A stretch of DNA of 64,000 bases from Streptomyces reniochalinae (GTDB lineage: Bacteria > Actinomycetota > Actinomycetes > Streptomycetales > Streptomycetaceae), in assembly GCF_003323735.1 (NCBI RefSeq), contig NZ_QOIM01000040.1, forward strand, positions 62,001 through 126,000, given 5' to 3'. A model generated the notes under the pieces. That model had not been told where the DNA came from and ran no database searches. It saw nothing but the letters and a program-made list of their open reading frames with translations. Positions 26,541 through 34,127 of the stretch are shown piece after piece. Both the position numbers and the translations under genes were made by a program. Position 1 is the first letter of the stretch. Each line of letters opens with the position of its first letter.

Positions 26541-26648
26541 CGGCCCACCCGAAACGACCACTCAGCCGCAAGGACCGCCCCAGCCACAGAGGACCGGCCC
26601 ACCCGAAACGACCACTCGGGCCAGACGACCGCCCCAGCCGAAAAGGAC
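26541..26648. repeat. 54-bp tandem direct repeat after the broken synthase gene
   Basis: Two 54-base units (26541-26594 and 26595-26648) share CGGCCCACCCGAAACGACCA at their starts, CGCCCCAGCC in the middle and AGGAC at the ends. The array lies between the synthase remnant and the terminator, where intact operons carry further lipid genes. Confidence 0.75.
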
Positions 26649-26666
26649 CGGCGCTCAGCCGGAACC

Positions 26667-26691
26667 GAGCGACCGGCTCAGCCGGTCGCTC
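26667..26691. terminator. Bidirectional terminator hairpin at 26667-26691
   Basis: A perfect 11-base stem (GAGCGACCGGC and its complement) closes a three-base TCA loop. The loop is the stop codon of the minus-strand gene ending at 26678. It separates the convergent FAD-oxidase operon and the small membrane protein gene. Confidence 0.8.
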
Positions 26692-27049
26692 GCCCGCCGC
26701 ACAGCGCGGCCACCGACAGTGCGCCCCAGCCCACCGAGACGGCGACCGCTTTGCCGCGGGTCTTCGCGGGCAGGGTGGTGCCCAGCAGCGCCGCGTCGCC
26801 GAAGTCGGCGGCGATGCGCACCCAGGCGGCCGTCCGCAGCGCCGCCCCTTCGGGGGCGAGCGCCAGCGCGATGCCGCTGGCCGCGTCCCGCCACGCCAGT
26901 GGGCGCAGCGAGGTGCGGGTGTGGGGCGCGGTGCGGCCCGCCTCGTCCACCAGCCCGGACGGCTTGGCCAGCAGCTCGGGTCTGGCGGTGACGGCGATCC
27001 CGTAGGCGGCCGTGGCGACTCCGACGGCTCGTAGCAGACCGACCCGCAT
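26678..27049 (-). CDS. Small membrane protein, DUF4267-like
   Basis: The 123-residue protein has three or four hydrophobic segments (about 5-23, 50-68, 75-95 and 100-118). It begins LLRAVGVATAAYGIAVTARPELLAKPSGL, like short actinobacterial membrane proteins grouped near DUF4267. A strong GGAGGAGAAGG lies directly before the ATG at 27049. It is downstream of rskA on the same strand (116-base gap) and could be part of the sigK-rskA transcript. No function is known; the family assignment is tentative. Confidence 0.6.
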   Translation of the reverse strand: MRVGLLRAVGVATAAYGIAVTARPELLAKPSGLVDEAGRTAPHTRTSLRPLAWRDAASGIALALAPEGAALRTAAWVRIAADFGDAALLGTTLPAKTRGKAVAVSVGWGALSVAALCGGRATG

Positions 27050-27165
27050 CCTTCTCCTCCGCTTCTTCGGCCACCGGCCGACTCGGCGGGCCCGGCGGCG
27101 TGTCACCGCGCCGGGCCGTGTCTTCCGTTCGGTTCGCTTCCGTTCCCCGGTGGTCCCTCCCCGTC

Positions 27166-27957
27166 CTACGCCTGCTGGGCCGGGAAGTTGACCAGGACCA
27201 CCGGTTCGGACGTCGGCTTCGTCGAGCCGCCGCTGGGCTCCACGGTGATGCCCATGCCCGATGCGCGGCCCAGGGGGCCCTCCAGCAGCCAGGCGTCGTC
27301 GGAGGAGGCGTCCATCAGACCGGCCGAGCGCATGGTGCCGTGGTCGGCGTACCACAGCTGGTAGGTCTTGCCCTCGGGAGCCCGCGGCAGCCGCGAGGCG
27401 ACGAACGCGGCACGGTCCTGGTCGCGGGAGACGACGACGGTTCCGCTGCCGCCGCCGGGAAGGTCCTTGGCGGGAACGGTCCGCGCGTCCGGCGCCGAGA
27501 GCACCTCGGCCAACCGGGCGGCCCGGTTCTGGGCGCTCTGGCCGCTCTCCTGTGCCTGTTCGGCCCGCTGGTACTGCCATACGGCCACGCCGCCGAAGCC
27601 GGCCGCGACCGCGAGGCAGGCCGCCAGCGCGAAGGTGGGCCACGTGCGTGCTGCGCGCCGCCGCAGACCGCGCGGGGTGTCCGTGCCGGGGGCGTCGCTC
27701 GGCGGCTGCTGCCGTGGCGGCGGTTCCTGGCGGACCTCGCCGATCCGGTGCAGCACCTCGGCCCGCATCCGGGGCGAGGGCTGTTCGGCCAGCGCCAGTC
27801 CGACCCTGGCGGCGGTGGCCCGCAGCTCGGCGACCTCGACGCTGCACGCGGCGCAGTCGCCCAGGTGCCGCTCGAAGGCGGCCTCCTCGTCCGGCTGGAG
27901 CGCGTGCACCGCGTAGGCGCCGGTCAGCGTGTGCAGCTCCGTCGTCGTCCTCGTCAT
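27166..27957 (-). CDS. rskA: Anti-sigma-K factor, RskA-like
   Basis: The 263-residue protein has the layout of RskA. A cytoplasmic anti-sigma domain (residues 1-85) carries the zinc-type motif HLGDCAAC near residue 30. One membrane helix (TFALAACLAVAAGFGGVAVW) lies near 105-125, and an extracytoplasmic RskA domain runs to the end (KTYQLWYADHGTMRSAGLMD). In mycobacteria RskA holds SigK at the membrane and is cut by regulated proteolysis to release it. The ATG at 27957 overlaps the sigK stop region by four bases, so both are made together. A longer upstream frame is a shadow of sigK. Confidence 0.88.
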   Translation of the reverse strand: MTRTTTELHTLTGAYAVHALQPDEEAAFERHLGDCAACSVEVAELRATAARVGLALAEQPSPRMRAEVLHRIGEVRQEPPPRQQPPSDAPGTDTPRGLRRRAARTWPTFALAACLAVAAGFGGVAVWQYQRAEQAQESGQSAQNRAARLAEVLSAPDARTVPAKDLPGGGSGTVVVSRDQDRAAFVASRLPRAPEGKTYQLWYADHGTMRSAGLMDASSDDAWLLEGPLGRASGMGITVEPSGGSTKPTSEPVVLVNFPAQQA

Positions 27958-28538
27958 GCCCCCACCCCCAGGCAGTCCCGCAGGCGGATCAGCCCGTCCC
28001 GCAGCCGTGTCTTGACCGTGCCCAGCGGCTGGGCGAGCAGTTCGGCGACCTCGCGGTAGGTCAGCCCCTTGTAGTAGGCGAGCGTCACGGACTGGCGCTG
28101 GATCTCGGTGAGCGTGCGCAGACAGCGGCGCACCTGCTCGCGCTCCAGACGGGCCTCGACCTGCTCGACGACGTGGTCGTAGTCGGGTGTGCGGTCCAGC
28201 CGGGCGGCGCGCTCCTCGCGGTCGCTGGCGGCCTGGGCCGAGCGGGCGCGGTCCACGGCGCGGCGGTGGGCCAGGGTCATGATCCAGGTCATCGCGCTGC
28301 CCTTGTCCGGGTTGAAGTGCGTGGCCAGCCGCCACACCTCGACCAGGACCTCCTGGGTGACCTCCTCGGACTGGGAGGGGTCGCGGAGTACCGAGCGTAC
28401 GAGGCCCAGGACGGGCCCCGCGACGCGGTCGTAGAGCTCCGCGAAGGCGTCCTGGTCGCCCTTGGCGGCCTGGGTCAGGAGTGCGTCGGGCTCGGACTGC
28501 GCCTCGGCGCGGCTGGAGATGCGGACCGGCTCCTTCAC
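27954..28538 (-). CDS. sigK: ECF RNA polymerase sigma factor, SigK-like
   Basis: The 194-residue sigma factor has region 2 near residues 30-95 (AFAELYDRVAGPVLGLV, EEVTQEVLVEVWRLA, GSAMTWIMTLAHRRAVDR) and region 4 near 135-185 (LTEIQRQSVTLAYYKGLTYREVAELL, GTVKTRLRDGL). The wording is close to M. tuberculosis SigK as I recall it, and the neighbours (RskA, FAD oxidase, DUF1365, cyclopropane synthase, fasciclin) are the same set. The GTG at 28538 has GGAGGTGA about seven bases upstream and overlaps the stop of an 18-codon leader ORF. A CCATCC-N16-CGAATG element about 85 bases upstream suggests autoregulation. Confidence 0.9.
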   Translation of the reverse strand: MKEPVRISSRAEAQSEPDALLTQAAKGDQDAFAELYDRVAGPVLGLVRSVLRDPSQSEEVTQEVLVEVWRLATHFNPDKGSAMTWIMTLAHRRAVDRARSAQAASDREERAARLDRTPDYDHVVEQVEARLEREQVRRCLRTLTEIQRQSVTLAYYKGLTYREVAELLAQPLGTVKTRLRDGLIRLRDCLGVGA

Positions 28539-28591
28539 CGGATGTCACCTCCGGCCCTGGCCGAGGGGCGGGGAATGGGGGCTGCTGTCAT
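28535..28591 (-). CDS. 18-codon leader ORF coupled to sigK
   Basis: An ATG at 28591 with a strong ribosome site (AGGAGGAG, three bases away) opens an 18-residue frame, MTAAPIPRPSARAGGDIR. Its stop TGA overlaps the sigK GTG start (GTGA). Its last codons also contain the sigK ribosome site. Nothing suggests that the peptide itself has a function; the arrangement looks like translational coupling or a leader that meters sigK expression. It could instead be chance, though the ribosome site is better than that of sigK itself. Confidence 0.45.
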   Translation of the reverse strand: MTAAPIPRPSARAGGDIR

Positions 28592-28621
28592 GCGCTCCTC
28601 CTGGAAGAACTGTCCACCTCG

Positions 28622-28649
28622 CATTCGTCGCCCGGCGCCGCACGGATGG
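28622..28649 (-). promoter_or_regulatory. SigK-type promoter upstream of sigK
   Basis: On the minus strand CCATCC (28649-28644) and CGAATG (28627-28622) are separated by 16 bases. This agrees with the CCATCC and CGAAT elements with a 16-17 base spacer that I recall for mycobacterial SigK. The predicted start is near 28614, just before the leader ORF ribosome site. It implies that SigK transcribes its own gene. Confidence 0.65.
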
Positions 28650-28876
28650 GTCCGTGCGGGATTCCGGGGGCCAGGAGAGGCGTCCGTGCGGTGGGGAGCA
28701 CGGTATCGGCCTGTGTCCGGCGGCCTCCGGCGGTGGCGGGGCGTTCCGCCCGCGCGGGGGAGCGGGAAGGAAGGGAACAGGGGGAGGGGCGCTCGTACGC
28801 GGGTGCGATTCGGGTCGGATGGGGAAGTACGCCCAACTCGCCCCGCACACACGGTAGTCGTGAGCATACTGACGGC

Positions 28877-30094
28877 ATGCATGGTGAGCGTGACAGTGGC
28901 CGTGGCCGTGGCCGTGGCCGTGGCAATGGCAGCGGGAGCGGCCGTGGGGCTGGCCGAGACGGCGACGGCAGCCGTGGGACCGGCCGAGACGGCGGCCGGG
29001 GCGGCGGTGACGACGTGCCGGCTTACCGGACGATCCGCGTGGCGCCCGTCGTCGAACCCGTCGCGGCGCTGGCGGACGAGGAGGCGTGGCTGGCCCGGGA
29101 GCGCTATCCGGTGCTGATGGGGTTCCGCCCGGTCTTCGGCGCGGCCCGGGAACGGGAGGAGGGCGGCTGGCAGCTGCTGTCCTCCTTCGGGGCGCCCACG
29201 CCGCAGAGCGCGCGGGACGGGCTGGCCTCGCACTTCAGGCGCCGTGCCCGCGAGGCGGAGGAGGCGGGCCGGCAGGAGATCCGCGCCGCCTGTCAGGCCG
29301 CCGCCGAACGCCTCGACTGGGAGGCGCTGGACGAGATGACGGTGCTGGAGGAGCGCTACCGCGTCGTGCGCGCCGAGAACGTCATCCGTGCCGGGCGCGA
29401 CGGGCCAGAGCCGCCCCGCCCCTCCGACCCGGACCCGGCCGGACCGGGTGCCGCGAGCCGGCTGTCCGACCGGACCGAGGGCTTCGTACTCGACACCGTC
29501 ATCCCCACCGGACCCTCCGAGGGCATTCTCAAGGCGGAGCTTCTCGCCCTCGCCCACCGCGAGGGCGACCCGCCCCAGGTACGGGAGGACGCGCGGAAGG
29601 CCGCCGTCAGCCATCCGGGTGGCGTGCTGCTGCCGCCCGTCTTCCTGTTCGCGGAGAAGGAGGGCGGCGCCTGGCGCTCGGAGACCGGCGACGGCGGCAC
29701 CCCGCAGGAGGCGCGGGACGCGCTGACGATGCTGCTGCGTGTGCTCGCCCCGGCCATGCAGGGGCTCGACGAGGCGACCCGCACCGTCTACCGGGAGGCC
29801 GCCGACCGGCTCGACGCGGAGCGCGGGAGCGAGCTGAGCTTCGGCGGGCGCCACCTGCGCCTCGTCCGCGTCGAACGGTTCGTCAGGATCGGCCCCGACG
29901 GGCCCGAGGGCCCCCGCCCCTCCGACGACGACCCGGACGAGCCGGTCATGGTCCAGGACATGCGGCTGCGCGCCGAGGGCACGTCCGTGGAGGAAGACCC
30001 CGAGGAGGACCCGGAGTTCGCGGCGCGGGCCGAGATGCTGCGCCGCCTCACCCAGGAGGAGATGGCCCGCAGGGGCCGGCGCGACGAGGGGTAG
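28877..30094 (+). CDS. DUF5954 family protein with an internal duplication
   Basis: From ATG at 28877 this is 405 residues. The first 45 are Gly/Arg/Ser repeats from a GTGGCC microsatellite; GTG at 29015 (VPAYRTIRVAP) is an alternative start matching the conserved part. The rest is two related modules. The first (about 50-190) ends YRVVRAENVIRAGRDGPEPPRPSDPDP and the second (about 210-360) ends LRLVRVERFVRIGPDGPEGPRPSDDDP. I recognise the family as DUF5954, found in Streptomyces, with no known function. There is no signal peptide or membrane helix. It is monocistronic and convergent with the permease gene. Confidence 0.7.
   Translation: MHGERDSGRGRGRGRGNGSGSGRGAGRDGDGSRGTGRDGGRGGGDDVPAYRTIRVAPVVEPVAALADEEAWLARERYPVLMGFRPVFGAAREREEGGWQLLSSFGAPTPQSARDGLASHFRRRAREAEEAGRQEIRAACQAAAERLDWEALDEMTVLEERYRVVRAENVIRAGRDGPEPPRPSDPDPAGPGAASRLSDRTEGFVLDTVIPTGPSEGILKAELLALAHREGDPPQVREDARKAAVSHPGGVLLPPVFLFAEKEGGAWRSETGDGGTPQEARDALTMLLRVLAPAMQGLDEATRTVYREAADRLDAERGSELSFGGRHLRLVRVERFVRIGPDGPEGPRPSDDDPDEPVMVQDMRLRAEGTSVEEDPEEDPEFAARAEMLRRLTQEEMARRGRRDEG
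28896..28924. repeat. GTGGCC hexanucleotide microsatellite
   Basis: Almost five perfect copies of GTGGCC (28896-28924) lie in the 5' part of the DUF5954 frame and encode alternating Gly-Arg. A unit change keeps the frame, so length variation would only alter the tail. Confidence 0.85.
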
Positions 30095-30119
30095 CCCGCC
30101 CCGGACGGCCCCCAGGGCC

Positions 30120-31562
30120 TCAGCGGGCCGCGCCCCGGGTCTCGTCGTCCGGTGCCGTCTGCGCCCGCGCCAGCCGGGAGCGGCGCCGCCCGTAGCAGGA
30201 GTAGACCAGCGCGCCGACGGCCACGAAGACCGCGAACTGGACCCAGGTGACCACCGGCAGTCCGTACATCAGGTAGAGGCTGAAACCCACCCCGAGCAGG
30301 GGGGCCACTGGGTGGAAGGGCACCCGGAAACGGCGCTGGAGCCCGGGGTGGGAGCGGCGCAGCGCGAGGACGCAGATGTTGACGACGGCCATGATCGCCA
30401 GCGTGCCGATCACCGTCATGTCCAGCACCACGTCCAGCGGTACGACGGCGGCCGGCACGGCGAAGACGACGGCGACGATCCAGGTGTTGGCCACCGGCGT
30501 CGAGGTCCTGGGCGAGACCCGCTCGAACACCTTGGGCATCAGCCCGTCGCGGGACATGGACATCAGGATGCGCGTCTGCCCGTACATCACCGCCAGCACC
30601 ACGGAGGCGATGGCCACCACGGCGCCCAGCGCGATGACGGTCGAGCCGAAGGTGGAGCCGGTCGCGTGGTTGACGATGAGCGAGAGCGCCGCCGGCTTGC
30701 CGCCGACCTGCTCCCAGGGCATCGCGCCGAGTGCCGCCACCGAGACCAGGCAGTAGAGCAGTGCCACGCAGCCGATGGTCACCAGGATGGCGAGCGGCAG
30801 GTTCCTGCGCGGGTTCTTGACCTCCTCGCCGGCCGTGGAGATCGCGTCGAAGCCGATGAAGGAGAAGAACGCCAGCGAGGCGCCCGCGCCGATGCCGCCG
30901 ATGCCCTCGGGGGCGAACGGCGACAGGTTGCCCGACCGGAACGCGGTGAAGGCGATCGCGCAGAACAGGACGAGGATGCCGACCTTGATCACCGCCATCG
31001 CCGCCGTCGCCCGCGCGCTCTCCCGCACGCCCCGCACCAGCAGGACGGCGGCGAGCAGCATCACGATCACCGCCGGCACGTTGACGACGCCGCCGTGCCC
31101 CGGCGCGTCCGCGAGGGCGGCCGGGATGCGCCAGCCCACGGTGTGCTCCAGCAGTTCGTTCAGGTACTGCCCCCAGCCGATGGCCACCGCCGAGACGGAG
31201 ACGCCGTACTCCAGCAGCAGGCACCAGCCCACCAGGAACGCGGCGCGCTCCCCGAGCGAGGCGTAGGTGTAGGAGTACGAGCTGCCGGAGACCGGCATGG
31301 CGCCGCCCAGCTCCGCGAAGGAGAAGGCGGTGAAGACGCAGGTCAGCGCGGCGAGGATGAACGAGACGATGACGGCGGGCCCGGCTTCGGCCACGGTGTC
31401 GGACAGCCCGACGAAGATGCCGGTGCCAACGATCGCGCCGATGCCGAAGCACACCAGCTGGAAGGGGCCGATGGTGCGCTTGAGGCCGTTCCCCTCCAGG
31501 TCGGCGCCGGATTCAAAGATCAGCTGTTCGGGGGACTTCAGGCGCAGGCCGGTGCGGGGCAT
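30120..31562 (-). CDS. APC-superfamily amino acid permease, downstream of arcAB
   Basis: From ATG at 31562 the protein is 480 residues with about twelve membrane helices. The first helix has the APC substrate-binding motif GIGAIVGTGIFVGL near residue 40, and GFDAISTAGEEVKNPRRNLP near 240 is the cationic amino acid transporter signature. The N-terminus (LKRTIGPFQLVCFGIGA) is typical of CAT-type carriers for arginine, lysine or ornithine. Following arcA and arcB on the same strand, it is a likely arginine/ornithine carrier. GGAAG precedes the start. A frame extension to 31667 has no family features. Two ARG-box-like sites lie upstream. Confidence 0.82.
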   Translation of the reverse strand: MPRTGLRLKSPEQLIFESGADLEGNGLKRTIGPFQLVCFGIGAIVGTGIFVGLSDTVAEAGPAVIVSFILAALTCVFTAFSFAELGGAMPVSGSSYSYTYASLGERAAFLVGWCLLLEYGVSVSAVAIGWGQYLNELLEHTVGWRIPAALADAPGHGGVVNVPAVIVMLLAAVLLVRGVRESARATAAMAVIKVGILVLFCAIAFTAFRSGNLSPFAPEGIGGIGAGASLAFFSFIGFDAISTAGEEVKNPRRNLPLAILVTIGCVALLYCLVSVAALGAMPWEQVGGKPAALSLIVNHATGSTFGSTVIALGAVVAIASVVLAVMYGQTRILMSMSRDGLMPKVFERVSPRTSTPVANTWIVAVVFAVPAAVVPLDVVLDMTVIGTLAIMAVVNICVLALRRSHPGLQRRFRVPFHPVAPLLGVGFSLYLMYGLPVVTWVQFAVFVAVGALVYSCYGRRRSRLARAQTAPDDETRGAAR

Positions 31563-31680
31563 GGAGCTTCCAGGGGCGGTGCGGGGGTGCACGGGGTGGG
31601 TGCACGCGGGGACGTTCACAGCAGAAGGGCCCGGGCGGATGGCCCGGACCCTTCGAGCTGATTCCATCGTAACGGCCGTT

Positions 31681-31718
31681 TATGCATGTTCCCGCATTTA
31701 TGTGTATGACTATGCACA
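31681..31718. promoter_or_regulatory. AT-rich tandem palindromes resembling ARG boxes before the permease gene
   Basis: In an AT-rich island between arcB and the permease gene, TGTG(T)AT-N4-ATGCACA at 31701-31718 is an 18-bp near-perfect palindrome. A weaker 18-bp partner with ATGC/GCAT arms lies at 31681-31698, two bases away. Paired 18-bp boxes separated by 2-3 bases are how ArgR/AhrC sites are organised. The arginine context supports this, but the assignment is inference. Confidence 0.45.
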
Positions 31719-31740
31719 CAGGGCCGCGTGCGGCGCCGCC

Positions 31741-32766
31741 TCACCCCAGGGTCGCCACCAGTACGGCCTTGATGGTGTGCATCCGGTTCTCGGCCTCGTC
31801 GAAGACGACCGAGTGCGCGGACTCGAACACCTCGTCGGTGACCTCCAGCGAGGTCAGCCCGTGGCGCTCGTGGATCTCCCGGGCCACCGCCGTCCCCAGG
31901 TCGTGGAAGGCGGGCAGGCAGTGCAGGAAGCGCACGGCGGGGTTGCCCGTCGCCCGCAGCACGTCCATGGTCACCGCGTAGGGGCGCAGGAGCGCGATCC
32001 GCTCGTCCCACACCTGCGGGGGCTCGCCCATCGAGACCCACACGTCGGTGGTGAGGAAGTCGGCGCCCCGCACGCCCTCCTCGACCTCCTCGGTGAGCGT
32101 GATCCGTGCCCCGGTGCTCTCGGCGAGCGCCCGCGCCCGCGCCGTCACCGACTCCTCGGGCCACAGCGACCTGGGTGCGACGATCCGCACGTCCATGCCG
32201 AGCAGCGCGCCCGTCACCAGGTAGGAGTTGCCCATGTTGTTGCGGGCGTCGCCCAGGTAGGCGTACGACAGCTCGGACAGGTCGCGGCCCTGCGGCGCGT
32301 GTTCGGCCATGGTCAGCGCGTCCGCGAGCATCTGGGTCGGATGCCACTCGTCGGTCAGCCCGTTGTAGACGGGCACCCCGGCGTGCGCGGCCAGCTCCTC
32401 GACGATCTCCTGACCGCTGCCGCGGTACTGGATCCCGTCGTACATCCGTCCGAGGACCCGCGCGGTGTCCTTGACCGACTCCTTCTTGCCCAGATGGGAG
32501 CCGGACGGGTCGAGGTAGGTGGTGTGCGCGCCCTGGTCCGCCGCGGCGACCTCGAACGAGCAGCGCGTGCGGGTGGAGGACTTCTCGAAGATCAGCGCGA
32601 TGTTGCGTCCGCGCAGCCGCTGGTCGTCCCGCTCGGTGCCGGCCCGCTTGGCCTCCTTGAGCTGGGCCGCGAGCCGGAGGAGGTTCCGGAACTCCTCAGG
32701 GGTGAAGTCCAGCTCCTTCAGGAAGTGGCGGCCTGCCAGGTCTGCCATGTCGCTCCTCGCTCGCAC
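31741..32766 (-). CDS. arcB: Ornithine carbamoyltransferase
   Basis: The 341-residue enzyme has the carbamoyl-phosphate motif EKSSTRTRCSFE near residue 52, HPTQMLADALTMAE near 143, VWVSMGEPPQVW near 240 and the ornithine-side FLHCLPAFHD near 275. Length equals catabolic and anabolic family members (about 335). It interconverts ornithine plus carbamoyl phosphate with citrulline plus phosphate. Its position 68 bases after arginine deiminase points to the catabolic direction, with citrulline phosphorolysis. An AT-rich stretch with TATACAAT lies just upstream (32780-32812). No carbamate kinase gene is in the window. Confidence 0.9.
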   Translation of the reverse strand: MRARSDMADLAGRHFLKELDFTPEEFRNLLRLAAQLKEAKRAGTERDDQRLRGRNIALIFEKSSTRTRCSFEVAAADQGAHTTYLDPSGSHLGKKESVKDTARVLGRMYDGIQYRGSGQEIVEELAAHAGVPVYNGLTDEWHPTQMLADALTMAEHAPQGRDLSELSYAYLGDARNNMGNSYLVTGALLGMDVRIVAPRSLWPEESVTARARALAESTGARITLTEEVEEGVRGADFLTTDVWVSMGEPPQVWDERIALLRPYAVTMDVLRATGNPAVRFLHCLPAFHDLGTAVAREIHERHGLTSLEVTDEVFESAHSVVFDEAENRMHTIKAVLVATLG

Positions 32767-32834
32767 TGCTGATGCTGGAATTGTATACGGTACGAAGAAT
32801 CACTATGCGATCCGTCCGGCGGCGGGCCCGCTCC

Positions 32835-34088
32835 TCACACCGCGTCCCTCTCCACCGGGCAGCTCATGCAGCGCGGCCCACCCCGCCCGCGCCCCAGCTC
32901 GCCGCCCGGGATCTCCACCACCTCGATCCCCTCCTGGCGCAGATGGGTGTTGGTGGTGACGTTCCTGTCGTACGCCAGGACGACGCCGGGCTCGACGGCG
33001 AGCACGTTGCACCCGTCGTCCCACTGCTCCCGCTCCGCCGCCCGCACGTCCTGCGAGGGGGTGAGCACCCGGATCCCGCCCAGCCCGAGCGCGGCGGCGA
33101 TGGCACGGTGCATGTGCTCCGGCGGGTGGTCGGTGACCTTCAGCTCCGGCCCGCCCGCGCTATCCGGGGCCCCCGGCTCGATGGTGTACGAGCGGAGCAT
33201 CCCCAGCCCCTCGTACTGGGTGAAGGTCTCCCCGTCGACCATCGTCATCACCGTGTCAAGATGCATGAACGCCCGCCGCTTGGGCATGTCGAGCGCCACG
33301 ATGGCGCGGGCCGAGCCCCGGGCGAACAGCCCGCGGGCCAGCGTCTCGACGGCCTGCGGAGTGGTCCGCTCGCTCATGCCGACGAGCACCGCGCCGTTCC
33401 CCAGCACGAGCACGTCGCCGCCCTCGATGGTCGAGGGGGAGGGCTGCCCCGAACCACCGCCCGCCCAGGTGTGGAAACCGTCCTCTCGCGCGGCGGCGGC
33501 GAACAGCGGATGGTGCCGGTAGACGGCCTCGAAGTGGACGGTCTCCCGCTGCCGCGCGGGCCACCGCATGGCGTTCACGCACACCCCGTCGTACACCCAT
33601 GCCGACGAGTCGCGGGTGAAGATGTGGTTGGGCAGCGGGGCGAGCAGGAAGTCGTCCTCCTCCATGACGTGGAAGCGGACCGACGACGGCGCGGAGCGGC
33701 GCTCCAGGTACTCGCGCTTGGTCATGCCCCCGATCAGTGCCTCGGTCAGTTCGGGCGTCGGCATCCGGTGGAAGGACTCCCGCAGATGCCCGGTGGCCAG
33801 CGGGCCGTACTCCTGTTCGTCGAAGACCCGGTCCAGTACGTGTGCGCGGGCCGCCGGCACGTCCATCGCCTCGGCCAGCAGCTCACCGAAGAGGTGCACC
33901 TCGACGCCGAGTTCGCGCAGCGTGCCGGCGAACGCGTCGTGCTCCTGCCGGGCGCGGCGCGCCCACAGCACGTCGTCGAAGAGGAGATCGTCCTTGTTCG
34001 TGGGGGTGAGCCTCTTCAGTTCGAGGCCAGGGCGGTGCACGATGACGCGGCGCAGCCGCCCGGTCTCGGAGTCGACATGGAATCCCAT
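32835..34088 (-). CDS. arcA: Arginine deiminase
   Basis: The 417-residue protein converts arginine to citrulline and ammonia in the cytoplasm. Its guanidino-group-modifying fold shows ELKRLTPTNKDDLLFDDVLWARRA near residue 27, FTRDSSAWVYDGV near 165, the IEGGDVLVLG motif near 220 and the catalytic cysteine in GPRCMSCPVER near the C-terminus. The length fits bacterial arginine deiminases (about 410). It is the first gene of arcA-arcB-permease. The ATG at 34088 has an imperfect GGA site. Its promoter may lie in or near the start of the methyltransferase gene 40 bases upstream. Confidence 0.92.
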   Translation of the reverse strand: MGFHVDSETGRLRRVIVHRPGLELKRLTPTNKDDLLFDDVLWARRARQEHDAFAGTLRELGVEVHLFGELLAEAMDVPAARAHVLDRVFDEQEYGPLATGHLRESFHRMPTPELTEALIGGMTKREYLERRSAPSSVRFHVMEEDDFLLAPLPNHIFTRDSSAWVYDGVCVNAMRWPARQRETVHFEAVYRHHPLFAAAAREDGFHTWAGGGSGQPSPSTIEGGDVLVLGNGAVLVGMSERTTPQAVETLARGLFARGSARAIVALDMPKRRAFMHLDTVMTMVDGETFTQYEGLGMLRSYTIEPGAPDSAGGPELKVTDHPPEHMHRAIAAALGLGGIRVLTPSQDVRAAEREQWDDGCNVLAVEPGVVLAYDRNVTTNTHLRQEGIEVVEIPGGELGRGRGGPRCMSCPVERDAV

Positions 34089-34127
34089 GCGCTCATCCTG
34101 GCGGAGTGCTCGCGCGCCCGCGAGAAC

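Noticed and set aside
32780..32812. AT-rich stretch before arcB considered as an ARG box
   Set aside because: It contains TATACAAT and GTATAC but no 18-bp symmetric box comparable with 31701-31718.
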